Of a stretch of DNA of 64,000 nucleotides, positions 45,290-55,810 are shown piece by piece. The translations under genes were made by a program, and so were the position numbers. The DNA comes from Hemerocallis citrina (Eukaryota; Streptophyta; Magnoliopsida; Asparagales; Asphodelaceae). How positions within the stretch are numbered: the stretch's first letter is position 1; each line of letters starts with the position of its first letter. The stretch is taken from the NCBI GenBank assembly GCA_017893485.1, contig CM030366.1:103242953-103306952 (forward strand). The letters run 5' to 3'. A model generated the notes under the pieces. That model was not told where the DNA came from and made no database searches. It saw only the letters and a list, made by a program, of their open reading frames with translations.

Positions 45290-45960
45290 TGAATAAACTA
45301 AACAGCTAGTTCGGAGTCCATCTTCTCTCCAAGGGCTGCTCTCACAACTGGCTAGCATCCAAACAACAAGTTCGGAGCCCAACACTTGGTTCGACGCCAC
45401 TTTAGCTGCTTGACAACGGGCAATTGCGACGCAACTCACCATTCGGAATTGCTCCTGCAACTCGGTGAAACTCTTAAATAAAAATTTTGGAGTCCAACAC
45501 TTGGTTCGACACCACTTTAGTCGCTTGCGAACAAGCAAGTGTGAAGCAGCTCACCATTCTAAATTGCTCCTGCATCTCATTGAAACTCTCAAACAACAAG
45601 TTTGGAGTCCAACACTTGGTTCGATGCCGCTTTAGTCGCTTGCAAATAAGCAAGTGCGAAGCAGCTCACTATTCAGAATTTCTCCTGCAACTCGTTGAAA
45701 CTCTCAAACAAAAAGTTTGGTGTCCATCACTTGGTTCGACGCCAATTTATTCGCTTCTAAATAAGCACGAAGAGTAGCTCACCATTCTTAATTGCTTCTG
45801 CAACTCGTTGAAACTCTCAAACTACAAGTTTGGAGTGCAACACTTGGTTCGACACCACTTTAGTCGCTTGTAAACAAGCAAGCGCGGTGTAGCTCACCAT
45901 TCAGAATTGCTCCTACATCTTGTCAAACCGTTTAACAACTCCCCAATGGTGTAGCTCATC
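45290..45960 (+). repeat. Tandem array, ~115-bp units (element D)
   Basis: AACACTTGG recurs at about 45381, 45496, 45611, 45726 (as ATCACTTGG) and 45839, spacing 115, 115, 115 and 113. Units contain CCAACACTTGGTTCGAC and CTCACCATTCGGAATTGCTC, homologous to array 1 of element E (8670-9200) with the same period. Confidence 0.9.
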
Positions 45961-46019
45961 TTCTTAAGCTCCCTAGAGACAGAGATATTGCAGGCCAATT
46001 TCGACCCCCCAAGATGAAC

Positions 46020-46400
46020 GGATCCTCAATATATTTCTAAATAGAGCTTATAGGCCTTCGAGTCCTTGTTGAAATGATAGGTCATACGCCCCAATCGGGT
46101 CTCTAAAGCACCAGGAACATGCATTACATTGCAGCAATGCCGGGTGCACGCAAGCAGGCAGATTCGGAGTTCGAAGCAACCATTAGAATCCGACCTTGAA
46201 GATGGATGAATTCTCAGTCCATTTCTAAATAGAACTTGTAGAACTTCGAGTCCTTGTCGAAACGATAGGTGATATGTCTCAATCGAAGCTCTACAACACC
46301 GAGAATATGTGTTACACCATAGCAACACAGGAAGCACGTGAACTTGCGGGTTTAGAGTTCGGGACAACCATTCAAGCCCTCCCAAAACACATTGAATCGC
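46020..46400 (+). repeat. Two-copy ~189-bp tandem duplication (element D)
   Basis: ATTTCTAAATAGA at about 46032 and 46221 starts two similar stretches sharing CTTCGAGTCCTTGT and AACGATAGGT-type words, diverged by perhaps a quarter. Confidence 0.7.
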
Positions 46401-46524
46401 TAAACAATACAAAGCTTAACATCCAACACAAGAGAAGTTATAAGTATGATACTTCAACACTAAAGTTCCCAAATTTTCATATATTCAGATACAAAGTACA
46501 ACAAGTGGTGGCTAGTCCGCTATT

Positions 46525-47077
46525 TAGAGCTGGTATCGGGTCCTATCGGGTCAGGTCCTCCACTACCTGAACCCGGATCCGGAACAGGTACCTCACGAGT
46601 CCAAATATTGGACCCGGACCCGGACTTGCAAGAACTGGGTTCGGGTCCCAGTTAAAAAAAATTTCCCGTCAGGTCCGGTAGTAGAGAATAAATATTTGCA
46701 CTTAAGTATTTTTCAACCCGATACCCTACGATTCTAACAATTTTTGCACTTAAGTACATGAATTAATATTATATTTACATATCTATCTTCAACAATTACT
46801 TTTATATCTATATTCTTATAACCCTATTACTCAAATTCTATATGTTTGGGGGTATTTTTTAACGGGTCTGAGTCCGGGTCGGTTCTATTTTGAGCGGACA
46901 CGGACCTGGACCTGAAAGTGCATCGGGTCTTATTTTAGGACCCGGACCCGAAAGTGCATTGGGTCTTATTTTAGGACCCGGACCCGGACCCGTACAGATC
47001 GGATCGGTTCCGGTCCAATACCGGGTCCGGGTCAGGTTTGGGTCGGGTCCGGGTATCGGGTAAATGTGACAGTGCTA
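46525..47077. mobile_element. Element L: hAT-type MITE, GGGTC-rich
   Basis: 553 bp, flanked by an 8-bp duplication CCGCTATT/CCGTTATT (46517-46524, 47078-47085). Short imperfect terminal inverted repeats (TAGAGCTG... and ...CAGTGCTA). Internally filled with GGACCCGGACCCG and GGGTCCGGGT words at both ends and A/T-rich in the middle. No coding capacity. An 8-bp duplication and TA-G-CTG ends fit the hAT superfamily. Confidence 0.8.
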
Positions 47078-47099
47078 CCGTTATTAGGCTACTACAAAA

Positions 47100-49181
47100 T
47101 ATGTTAAAATAAGTGTAAAGGGAAATACATCAAAATAAGTGCTAAGGGAAAAAGCTCTAAAACCCTATGATCAAGGCTCCCCATCGTCCGAAGAAGCCAA
47201 AGGGGTAGGTACCCAACCGCCGCTTTGTTTCCCTCCTCCTCACTTGGCGAGTAGTCCTGAGCCCCATCTTCATCGACTGCCTCTACTACTGGCTCCATTT
47301 CGAGAAGAAGCTCCCGGTGATACCCCTTCTCATCATAGCTAAGAACGTGCTCTACCACAGCTGTAATGGCCTTAGCATATGACTAATCCATCACATCATT
47401 AAGATGAACTAGCGCCTTCGACTCAGTATCAACCATCGTAGCTGCTATCGTCGCTTCCAGATTCCTCGTAGCCTCCTCCTTAAACCTCTTTCGCTCTTCC
47501 TTAAAGCTAGCAAGGAGGGCAGCCTCATTACCCTTCACCTGCCTCCAACTCCAAAACAGACTTCTTCCTTTGCTTTTCGGCCCTGATGGCCTGATCCCTC
47601 CAAGCCTTCTTCTCTGCGTGAATGAGCTTGATCAAGTTCCCAGTCCGGCAAGCCATCTGCAAAGTGAAAAAGAAGAGACTTAGACAATTTTAAAATTCAA
47701 ATGAAGAACTTTAAAAGAAACTAAGAGTAGAATTACTTACAAAGACAACACATCAGGAAAGCTCCATGATGGAACCGTCGAACGCCTCCTTCACTAAAAC
47801 CTTCTGATCCTAAGGAGGGGGAAGATTCTGCACCACATCGAGGGACTTCACCGAGTCACCTAGGATGACATCACACAACTTCACCCCCCAGTCTGAACTA
47901 AATACTTTTTTTTCCTAAGTAAATACCTCATCAGTTGTATGGGTCAGAGGAGCCTTTCGGAGGGCCAAGACAGCGTCCAAGCATGAGCTCCCCTCAGCAG
48001 GGCTCAACCTCGCTTACTGATGCTCTTCCCTGTCAGAGTAGAAGCAGCAGAGCCCCTAGCGACCTTCGGAATCCCAGGATTGCTCGATGTCCCCTTCTTC
48101 TTCTTATCATCTGAGCCCTTTTGGTGGATAGGAAACTTAGTAGCAAGGAGGGCCCGGAAGTCTATACTAATTGCCCCTGCAAAGAGAAAATAAGAAGTAG
48201 TAGAACACGAGCATATCTAAGAGGAAAAACTGAAAGTGCTGGAATTAAAATGCAGAAATTAAATGCAACGATTAGAAAGCAATATTATGGTTGCTCGGGC
48301 TCATCCCCCCCCCCCCCCCACTGAAGAACTTCCTTTATAACATCCATCAACTTCATCTCACCGCTAGCAAGAAGAGCATCGCTAATCTTCTCCCCCTCTT
48401 TGGTCAATTCTGGCTCCACTGTCAACTTTCTCGGTACATGACTCCCCCATCTAGTAGGAAATCCCAACGTCCTAGAACTCTTGACGATGAAGTACCTTGC
48501 ACTTCTAGTGCTTGATAGAGTCGGGAGTGGTGATCACCCTCCTATTAGGACGAGGGGAGACATAGTATCAATTTTCGTGATTAAAATGCCTTCCCATGGC
48601 CTCAAGTTCGGATTGGTACCAATCTCCCGACACCGCAAGACAAAACCCGTGAGATTCCTCTAAAAGTTGGGCACAAACTAGATCAGACTATGTCCATACC
48701 AGTTGAGAATGACTGCTAAGAAGAGGTGCATGGGAAGATGCAACTCGACAAAGAATGTGTCAAAAGGAAACATACAATACTCCCCCGACATCCTAAAGAA
48801 CACCCTAATTTTGGGACAGAAAAAACAGCTCATACTCGACATGATCCCCATACAATCTCTAATATCCCCGATCTCCTCCTTTGTGAGAATAGTTTTGACA
48901 GGGTCACTCTCAATAATGGGATAATTGATGGGCTCATCATATGTGATCCCGTACTGTGCTACCCTAGCTACTTATTCCAGGTACTAGCGAACTAGAAGTG
49001 GAACGAAGGGAGGATGAAATCGGGAGAGAGAACAACCCTTATTGACTCTAGTTTTGCTAATTTCTTCTACTGTAGTGGAGGGACCGATTGTTTTCATTGG
49101 AGGACAAGAATCAGACAACACTGCTACCCCACCGGTACTAGAAGAGGAAGAAGAGGATACATCTGACCCAATTTTATGCAT
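47100..49181 (-). pseudogene. Antisense accessory ORF, decayed (element D)
   Basis: On the minus strand an ATG at 49181 opens MHKIGSDVSSSSSSSTGGVA. Following pieces in changing frames: VKTILTKEEIGDIRDCMGI (about 48890), FDTFFVELHLPMHLFLAVIL (48750), then RNLTGFVLRCREIGTNPNLR (48660-48605), then KLTVEPELTKEGEKISDALL (48420-48370). An acidic tail with EDGAQDYSPSEEEGNKAAVG lies near 47280-47220. The middle resembles the plant 'putative gypsy-type transposon' domain (Pfam Transposase_28) that occurs as antisense ORFs in Tat elements. The resemblance is from memory of the family pattern. Many stops make it inactive. Confidence 0.6.
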
Positions 49182-49485
49182 GACTCTCTAAAATGAAATA
49201 CAACTTAGATGATACATGTTAATTGGAAATCGGCAAAAAGTGCCGCTTGTACCGAATTTTGGAGGAGAAGAGTTGATTTTGAGGTAAGAAGTGAATAGTC
49301 AAGTGTGACAAATGAGCCAAGAAAAGGTAAATTTAAAGGGGGGCAACAAACTAATCAAAACAGCATGCAAAATACATAAAATACGCTTCAACGAGCAAAA
49401 AATACGTGTTTCCTCATAAAATGCGTGCTATGAGGATATGGGTAAAAATGTGCAGTTTTGAGTTAAAAACGTTATAACCGAGTAG
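49182..49485 (+). other. Element D sequence before the 3' LTR
   Basis: No polypurine tract is seen directly before 49486, where GAGTAG stands instead. A GATATGGGTAAAAATG copy of the LTR start lies at 49437-49450. The last ~40 bases resemble the DNA left of the 5' LTR. Confidence 0.5.
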
Positions 49486-50571
49486 TGATATGGGTAAAAA
49501 TAGAACAAAATTGGGACTGTACAAACCATGCACGATTCTTATAGCTCTCAGGGGTAAAACGATAAATTCCAACAGATACAGGCCAATCGAGAGGGGATGG
49601 ACCATTTTCAGGCCCATTTACCTGATTTATCCTATAATAGGGACTGCTCCAACATACCTAACATAAAGGAGTCCAGATTCATCGAACCCATTTTAAACCC
49701 CTTTATGCACAAGATGGAGTTTGACAACTCTATCTCTTCATATGGAGGGGGTAACCGACTCTATCCAAACACCAGAAAGTAGAGATAGATGAATATCTCT
49801 TAACTGGCCCCCATCAACGACAATATATACCTCGAGACCTGCTCAGAAATGCAAATCCTGCTCTCACAACCAATATCTTCGAGTTTCTGGTTTGGGCGTC
49901 AGAGGGTCTGTCGTCGGGGCCACTAAAGCTAGTATCGGGTCCTATCGGTTCAGGTCATCCACCCGGACCCAGACCCGAAATTGCAAGAATCGGGCCTGGG
50001 TCCTTGTTAAAAAATCTACCCGTTGGTAGCTGGTAATAAATATTTGCACCTAAGTATTTTTGTACTCGATACCCTACGGTTCCAACAATTTTTACACTTA
50101 AGTACATGAATATATATTATATTTACACGTCTATCTTCAACAATTACTATTTACATGTATATCCCTATAACAAATTATTCAAATTCCATATTTTTGGGGT
50201 ATTTTTTAACAGGTCCGGATTCGGGTCTATTTTGAGCAGATCCGGACCCGGACCCAGAAGTGCATCAGGTTTTATTTTAGGACCTTGGCCCGTATCGATC
50301 GGTTTGGTTCCGGTCCAATACCGGGTTCAAATCGGATCCGGGTCGGGTCCGAGTATTGGGTCAAAGTAACAACTATTGGGGCCACCCTCGGTGTTTCAGA
50401 CTTATTTGCAGGTCCACGTGAGTGATATCAGCCGTTCATGACAATCAGATCTCAGAGTCAAGTGCAGTTTTCGACGGTCAATACCGACGGATAGCTAATG
50501 TTCGATCTTTACTGATTTTATTAAAAGAATTCACATATCTGTTTGTTCCCACACAGAAATAATTAGCAACA
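49486..50571 (+). repeat. Element D 3' LTR, interrupted by MITE M
   Basis: TGATATGGGTAAAAATAG to TTAGCAACA. After removing MITE M it is ~624 bp. It keeps AATATATACCTCGAG (about 49821) in place of the TATA region and the GTCGGGGCCAC hairpin site where M inserted. Confidence 0.82.
49924..50377. mobile_element. Element M: hAT-type MITE, GGGTC-rich, second copy
   Basis: 454 bp with an 8-bp duplication GGGGCCAC on both sides (49916-49923, 50378-50385). Same layout and words as element L (TATCGGGTCCTATCGG at the left, GGTCGGGTCCGAGTATTGGG at the right) but more decayed ends. It sits in the hairpin of element D's LTR. Confidence 0.8.
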
Positions 50572-50800
50572 AATAGGATGGTTAAACTATTGAGGAATGT
50601 GATGATATAAACTTTAGAATTTAGATGCCCATAAAAGTTCCACTCAGTGCATGAAGAAAAAAGATCTAATAAGTTGTAGAAAGAAAAAGTACATTTATTG
50701 GTTAAATTCTACATATATACATACATTAATAGATGTGTGATTTATAATTTTATAATATTAGCCACATGCCCTAAGCAGCGAGCATGATCAATTCCTAATA

Positions 50801-50802
<2 letters not shown>

Positions 50803-50844
<42 letters not shown>
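50803..50844 (+). repeat. (GT)n microsatellite
   Basis: About 21 uninterrupted GT units. Confidence 0.95.
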
Positions 50845-50846
<2 letters not shown>

Positions 50847-51177
50847 GTGATCCCCTAAGATATGTGTGTGTATAAGTGATCCCCTAAGATATGGTCTTAT
50901 TTCTTAAATTAAGATCCAATACCCGTAACGCTTTATGAGCCATTAGATCTTAGATTTCTCAGATTCAACGGCTCACACCACTTCACTTAAGATCCCAGTG
51001 GACAGTAAACCCAACAGAAACCCGGACCGGTCTAGTTCAATCCCCTGAGCTAAACCCCCTTTTTCTTCTGTCCCCCGCTTTGCTATTTATCTCCATCGCC
51101 GACCATTTTCTCCACTGCTACAGCCTATCTCCTCCACCGATTGCCGCAACCGCCTCGTCTCCCCACCATCATCTCTG

Positions 51178-51216
51178 CCCCCACCCCCACCCCCACCCCC
51201 ACCCCCACCCCCACCC
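51178..51216 (+). repeat. (CCCCCA)n microsatellite
   Basis: About six CCCCCA units followed by CCACCA-rich sequence to 51290. Confidence 0.92.
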
Positions 51217-52713
51217 CACCACCATCACCATCTCCTCCAAATCAATCAATCACCACCCCCACCACCACTACCACTATCTCCACCACCAGCCTCCACCGGT
51301 TGCCGCCACCAGCCTCCACCGGTCGCCGCAGCCTCCTCCACCAATCTCCCTGTTAGGTCTTAAATGTTTACATTTTGGCCCTGCAAACTTCATACGTTTA
51401 GCACTTAATCTCTCTAAAGTATAGTGATTAATGATGATTTCTTTGTTTTGTAGATGGAAAAACCAATGATTGCAAAAAAGGCAACCCAAGCCAATTCTAG
51501 CTTATTGAGTACTTTGTTAGGATGTATGAACTTAAATACACGTAGGCACAAGAGTGTTGGAGTTGGAGAAAGAGAAGAAAACACAGAGATAACAACACCC
51601 AGTCAGAAAATGGATATTTTGAACTAGAGTATGGATGAATCTCAAACTTTGTTCTAATCAAAGATGTCAGCCTTCGAATCTTCTTTAAAACGAGTGGTCA
51701 TACGTCACAACAAAGTTATGTAGCTCTGGGAGAATCATTTTTTTTCTAAAGCTGCTCGCAGAATTCAGCAACAAAGGAAATTTCTGTCGACCGCTCCCAA
51801 ACGCAGTCGACCGCAATGTACAGACTTTGATATTTTGGGTTGCAGGTTTCGGGTTTGATGTATTTGTGTTTATCTTTTTAGGGATTACTTGGGTTCTATG
51901 TATAGAGGCAGAAGTGAACTCTAGGGTTACATTAGAAGCTTGGATCCAACTTTAAAAGAGGGATCGAATGAACAAGCTACCGTTAAGAGTTTTTTCTATT
52001 GTTAAGCCCTAGCCATGAGTTCTAAACATTGATATTTATGTGTTTACAAGATATTCATGTGATGATTTGAATAATTAATTCATATTTGATTGTCAATCTT
52101 ATTGAGTATGTTTTGTGATTGATCACCATATGATATGTAACATCCCGATCTATTATATATATATATATATTTTCATATATATTTCATTTTATGAGGATTT
52201 GAGACCGTATGTATTTTTGCATACATAATTTCATATGTTTTTCTAGAGTCCAATATTTTTTCATAGCCTAATATATTTATTATTTCTCTTTGTTTCCTAA
52301 AAGAGTTATTTTAAAGCCTAAATAACATCATAGGCCTAATTCTAGCCCATTATAATTAATTCAAGTATTTTTCCTTGAGCCCATGATTTTTGGCCCAAAT
52401 AGTAAACCCATTTAATTTATTCCTCTTTTAATTATGGTGACTTGTAGTGTAGACTCAATGGTAGACAATTAATAAATTAGTGCATGAACAACTTAAGAAT
52501 GAGGGACACTAGGGTAGCACGTGCATGCAATATAGTGTGCATTGCACACTTTTCCTATTAGGCCCGATTGGATCCAAGAGAGAGGGTGAGATGGGGGTTA
52601 GTGGTGAGGTAGTTTCTCAAGTCATGGGTGGTTATGGCAACTCCCTAATTCATCCTAGCCTTTAATCCCTAACTAGTTGATCTAATTCTAACCATTCAAT
52701 CTACCCAAAATTA

Positions 52714-52725
52714 TGTATAAATACC
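52714..52725 (+). promoter_or_regulatory. TATA box of element I 5' LTR
   Basis: TGTATAAATACC, identical in the 3' LTR (60921-60932) and in solo LTR N. Confidence 0.7.
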
Positions 52726-52958
52726 CCATAGTTTCTTCTCATCTTAGTGCATTAGAAAATTTATTAAAGAGAGAAAAGAATTAGAGTGAGAAAAGATTGA
52801 GAGTTTTTGGGAGAAAAAGATTGAGGAATTCTTGTGTGGGTGTTCATCCAAAGAAGGTCGGGAATTACTCGGTTTTTGCTACACCTAGGAGGAGAAGGAT
52901 CTATTCGTGCACTCTAGAGGATTTTCTAAGAGCTTTCTATTCGTGTATCTTCAAACAG

Positions 52959-54905
52959 GTGGGTGTTTCTCATAACTTCTAGAGTAGAAATCATGCTAGG
53001 GCTGAAACTGAATTGTCATTATGTGTGTGTTAAAGTTAGTTTGATTGAATGATTGTTGTAATGAAATCTCTCATGCTATATACCTCATGTGAAAATTTGA
53101 ATGAATGTAAAAGAACCAAAGACATTGAAAAACTAGCTGTACAGTCGACCGATCATGTTGAACAGTCGACTGGTCTGAGAGAATGAAAGATACCATGCTA
53201 AGTTTTGTACTAATTATACAAGAATAAACAAGTGAAATTATTGCTCTTTGTTAATACTATGATTTTAAATGAAAATGGAACACAAGTGTGATTACATGAA
53301 ACGAATGGGTGGACTTAATGAAATGATATGATTAATGTATGTTATTTTTCATTTTAATCTAGCATACTGAATTGGAATAAATGTTTATCTCGGTAGAAAA
53401 ATGATGATTATGGAAAAATACCTTTTGCTTTGAAGTCATGGTTGTGTGGAAAATACTAGTCGTAAGGATCTCTACATTATTTAGTAAATTATGCATGTTG
53501 CTAGGGTCATTAAATAAAATTGTATGTTTGTTTCGGGAAATGAACATATGGTAATCTTAAACTATGATTTTGTGTGAATCAAAGGAAAGAAGAAATGGTT
53601 CCTTATTTCAAATTTAAATACTGATCAATCGACCGAATAGATGTAGTAGTCGACCGACCCGAGTATTAAAATCTTTCGAGTTAAAACCCTGCAGAACAGC
53701 TAACTGGTCTGAGTAACAGTCGACTTCCCCGTACCTTGTACCTTCGAGTTTAAAACCCTGCTGAACAGCCGACTGGTCTGAGTAATAGTCGACTATCCAG
53801 ACTCTTTGTCAACATCTCAGATTTCTAAATTTGCTTTGTGAAATAAATACATATATATATTGCTTGAAAGAGATTTGATAATAGAAAGAATGGAGATTGG
53901 ATGTGACGGATTAGAAAAGTGAATTTTATTTACCTTTGCACGAAATCGCATTTGAAGTGAAGTGAATTATTCTGCTGAATTTATGAAAGGTTTTACGATT
54001 ATGAATGCTATGAACATGAAAAGGAAAATCTGATGTAATCATGAAAAATGAACTCATGAGTTTGAAAGACTCGATTCTTGTGTAATTGTGAATTGAAATT
54101 GAGAACTAGAGTGTAGCTAAGCCTCATACCAGCATTGGAAAGAAATGAATTGAAATGAAATTTGAAATGAAGAGACCAAGATTTGGGTCATGTTGAATAA
54201 AGAATTAAGACCGGTATAGTAGAAGGGCTAACTCTAGAGAATTGATTTTGTTCATGATTCTAATAAACTAAGGACTAGATATATAGTAAAGATGTGATGA
54301 AAGTAAGAGAAAAATACGAGTATGAGGGCCATCGGATTGGCGGTATGAGAGTGATCCACAGATTGCCTGCTTGATGCGTCATGACATGGCCTGGGTACTA
54401 CTTCGGAATTATCGTCCCGGTGGCGACGCTGGTGGGGTGTTTTGGTGGCTACGGGTGATGCCATTGTTTCATGGTGGAGGCTGAATTGTCCATAGTCTGC
54501 CTGCTTGATGCGTCATGTCAGTGCATGGGATTTCCCTCCAGACTGCCTGGACATGGGCTCGTAGGGATACTTACTGTAGTTACCGTAGTAGTTTAAGTCA
54601 TGGCGAGGGATTGAACCCTAAATGATGAAGTACGATTAAGGGCTTGCCCTCGGACCTATGTAGTATGGGATGCATAGAATCCGAACAAGTGCGCATTAGT
54701 GTCATATAATATAACAACTGCATTATGGACTAAGTGCACAGCACGACACGACATCAATAGGATAGTCCCTTTAGCTTTGTTTTGTGAACAAGTATGTGAT
54801 TTTGTTAGGAAATGAGAATCGTTATACTGTTTCCGGTATAGAGAGGATGACCGTGTATAATTTTCGTCGGTTGAATAAACGACGTACCCACAGTTTTGTA
54901 TGCAG
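52959..54905 (+). other. Probable leader intron in element I 5' LTR
   Basis: Donor AAACAG/GTGGGTGTTTCTC and acceptor TTTTGTATGCAG/GATAAA. The preceding 214-bp leader has no ATG, while the intron has many. Homologous signals occur in N, B and (donor) J. Splicing is inferred, not shown. Confidence 0.55.
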
Positions 54906-55145
54906 GATAAATGGTCTGATAATGATTAAAGGAGAACTGATGCTTAGAGATCATCCAATATTGTTGTACTTTTATATAAATGTTGTAAATTGCTTCCGCT
55001 GTAAAATGTAAAGTGTAAAGATTTCATTGTAACTCTAATGTAAAGTGAAAAGTTTTAAATTCCTTGTAAAATTGTACGAAAGAAGTGTAAAGATCCTGTG
55101 GAATCTCGAATTCAGTTGTATTTTGGAATTCGGGGTGTTATAGAG

Positions 55146-55157
55146 TGGTATCAGAGC
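55146..55157 (+). other. Element I primer-binding site (initiator tRNA-Met)
   Basis: TGGTATCAGAGC three bases after the 5' LTR. Confidence 0.9.
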
Positions 55158-55298
55158 ATGCTTCACAGTAGTACAAATTTATAAGGAACGACACCCTAGA
55201 AGTGGACATTAGAGTGTGTGTTGAGTCTAGAGATTAAATGTAAGCTACTTACATTTGTGTTGCTCTATGACTTATGCTTCTTCCTCTCTATTTCTAAG

Positions 55299-55706
55299 AT
55301 GGCTGATCACTTCGACCCAGCTGGAGATGACAATTGGCATATTGTTGAGGAAGATTACTACCTCGGGCAAGCTGATTCAGATGAGGAAGATCCCGAAGAA
55401 GTGGAAGAGGAATGGCCTGAGTCCCGAGAGATCACTCCACCTCCGGACTCATCTGATGACTCTTCTGACGGTGAAGAACCAGTTCCAAGTAGTCTTGTGA
55501 TATCTCTTCAGAGGCAGGTTGAGACTCTGCGAGAGAGAGTCGGACTATTGGAGGGTCAGTTGGCGAAGCGCAAGGATGATTTTGCAGTTCTCAGTCATCG
55601 TGTATGGGAACTCGAGAAGAGGAAAAACATGACCGATGTACTGAAGGAGGAAGTGGAGGAACTACGGGGAGAGCTTCGTGAAGCCAAGAGGTACTGTAGG
55701 AGTTAG
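55299..55706 (+). CDS. Small acidic coiled-coil ORF upstream of gag (element I)
   Basis: 135-residue ORF from ATG 55299 (MADHFDPAGDDNWHIVEEDY). Acidic N-terminal half, linker PPPDSSDDSSDGEEP, then coiled-coil-like VISLQRQVETLRERVGLLEG, AVLSHRVWELEKRKN and EEVEELRGELREAKR. Intact although gag and pol of the same element are broken. Over the last 66 codons shared with element B I count about 20 silent and 8 amino-acid-changing codon differences, mostly conservative, which points to past purifying selection. Function unknown; it may assist gag or be a detached gag part. Confidence 0.8.
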   Translation: MADHFDPAGDDNWHIVEEDYYLGQADSDEEDPEEVEEEWPESREITPPPDSSDDSSDGEEPVPSSLVISLQRQVETLRERVGLLEGQLAKRKDDFAVLSHRVWELEKRKNMTDVLKEEVEELRGELREAKRYCRS

Positions 55707-55810
55707 ACTGTTGTATCATCTACTGCTTTCATTTTGATGTCAGAAATGTTTTAAATTCGAATGTATAAAGTTTGAAATTTAATGAAATGGAATTGTTGAC
55801 TTAAAAGTTC

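Larger units (their letters stand above)
21818..50571 (+). mobile_element. Element D: old full-length Tat-type retrotransposon, heavily interrupted
   Basis: LTRs 21818-22464 and 49486-50571 (the latter holding MITE M). Near-matching target duplication AGTAG (21813-21817) and AATAG (50572-50576). The body reads primer site, gag, protease, RT, RNase H, integrase, post-pol repeats and an antisense ORF, interrupted by B, J (with K), L and M. Without insertions it would be about 10-11 kb. Coding parts have many stops and frameshifts and the LTRs differ at roughly 20% of sites by eye, so it is much older than the B and I insertions. The integrase, gag and 115-bp array place it in the same Tat family group as element E. 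Confidence 0.88.
50572..51500. other. Spacer right of element D with microsatellites
   Basis: A/T-rich to 50800, then a GT microsatellite, then a ~27-bp duplication around TAAGTGATCCCCTAAGATAT (50845-50895). From 51060 it is C-rich with a TTCTTCTGTCCCCCGC leader-like stretch and a (CCCCCA)n tract. An open frame at 51080-51424 is Pro/His-rich because of the repeats and has no recognisable domain. It could be a fragment of a gene leader, but this is unsupported. Confidence 0.5.
52136..55142 (+). repeat. Element I 5' LTR
   Basis: Starts TGTAACATCCCGATC and ends GGGGTGTTATA, where the 3' LTR has GGGGTGTTACA. About 3.0 kb. TATA box TGTATAAATACC at 52714-52725, an exon-1-like stretch free of ATG (52745-52958), then donor ACAG/GTGGGT. 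GTCGAC-type pairs lie at 53142-53168, 53624-53656, 53697-53735 and 53766-53800, a GC-rich island at 54340-54680, and the acceptor TATGCAG at 54905. Confidence 0.92.

Noticed and set aside
51080..51424. Pro/His-rich open frame that could be a small host gene
   Set aside because: Its length comes from a (CCCCCA)n microsatellite, with no domain, and no conserved homologue can be argued. It is left as unassigned spacer.
52797..52982. 61-codon frame in the leader of both element I LTRs
   Set aside because: It opens with TTG, not ATG, ends past the probable splice donor, and the leader has no ATG at all. It is conserved only because the LTRs are copies of each other.
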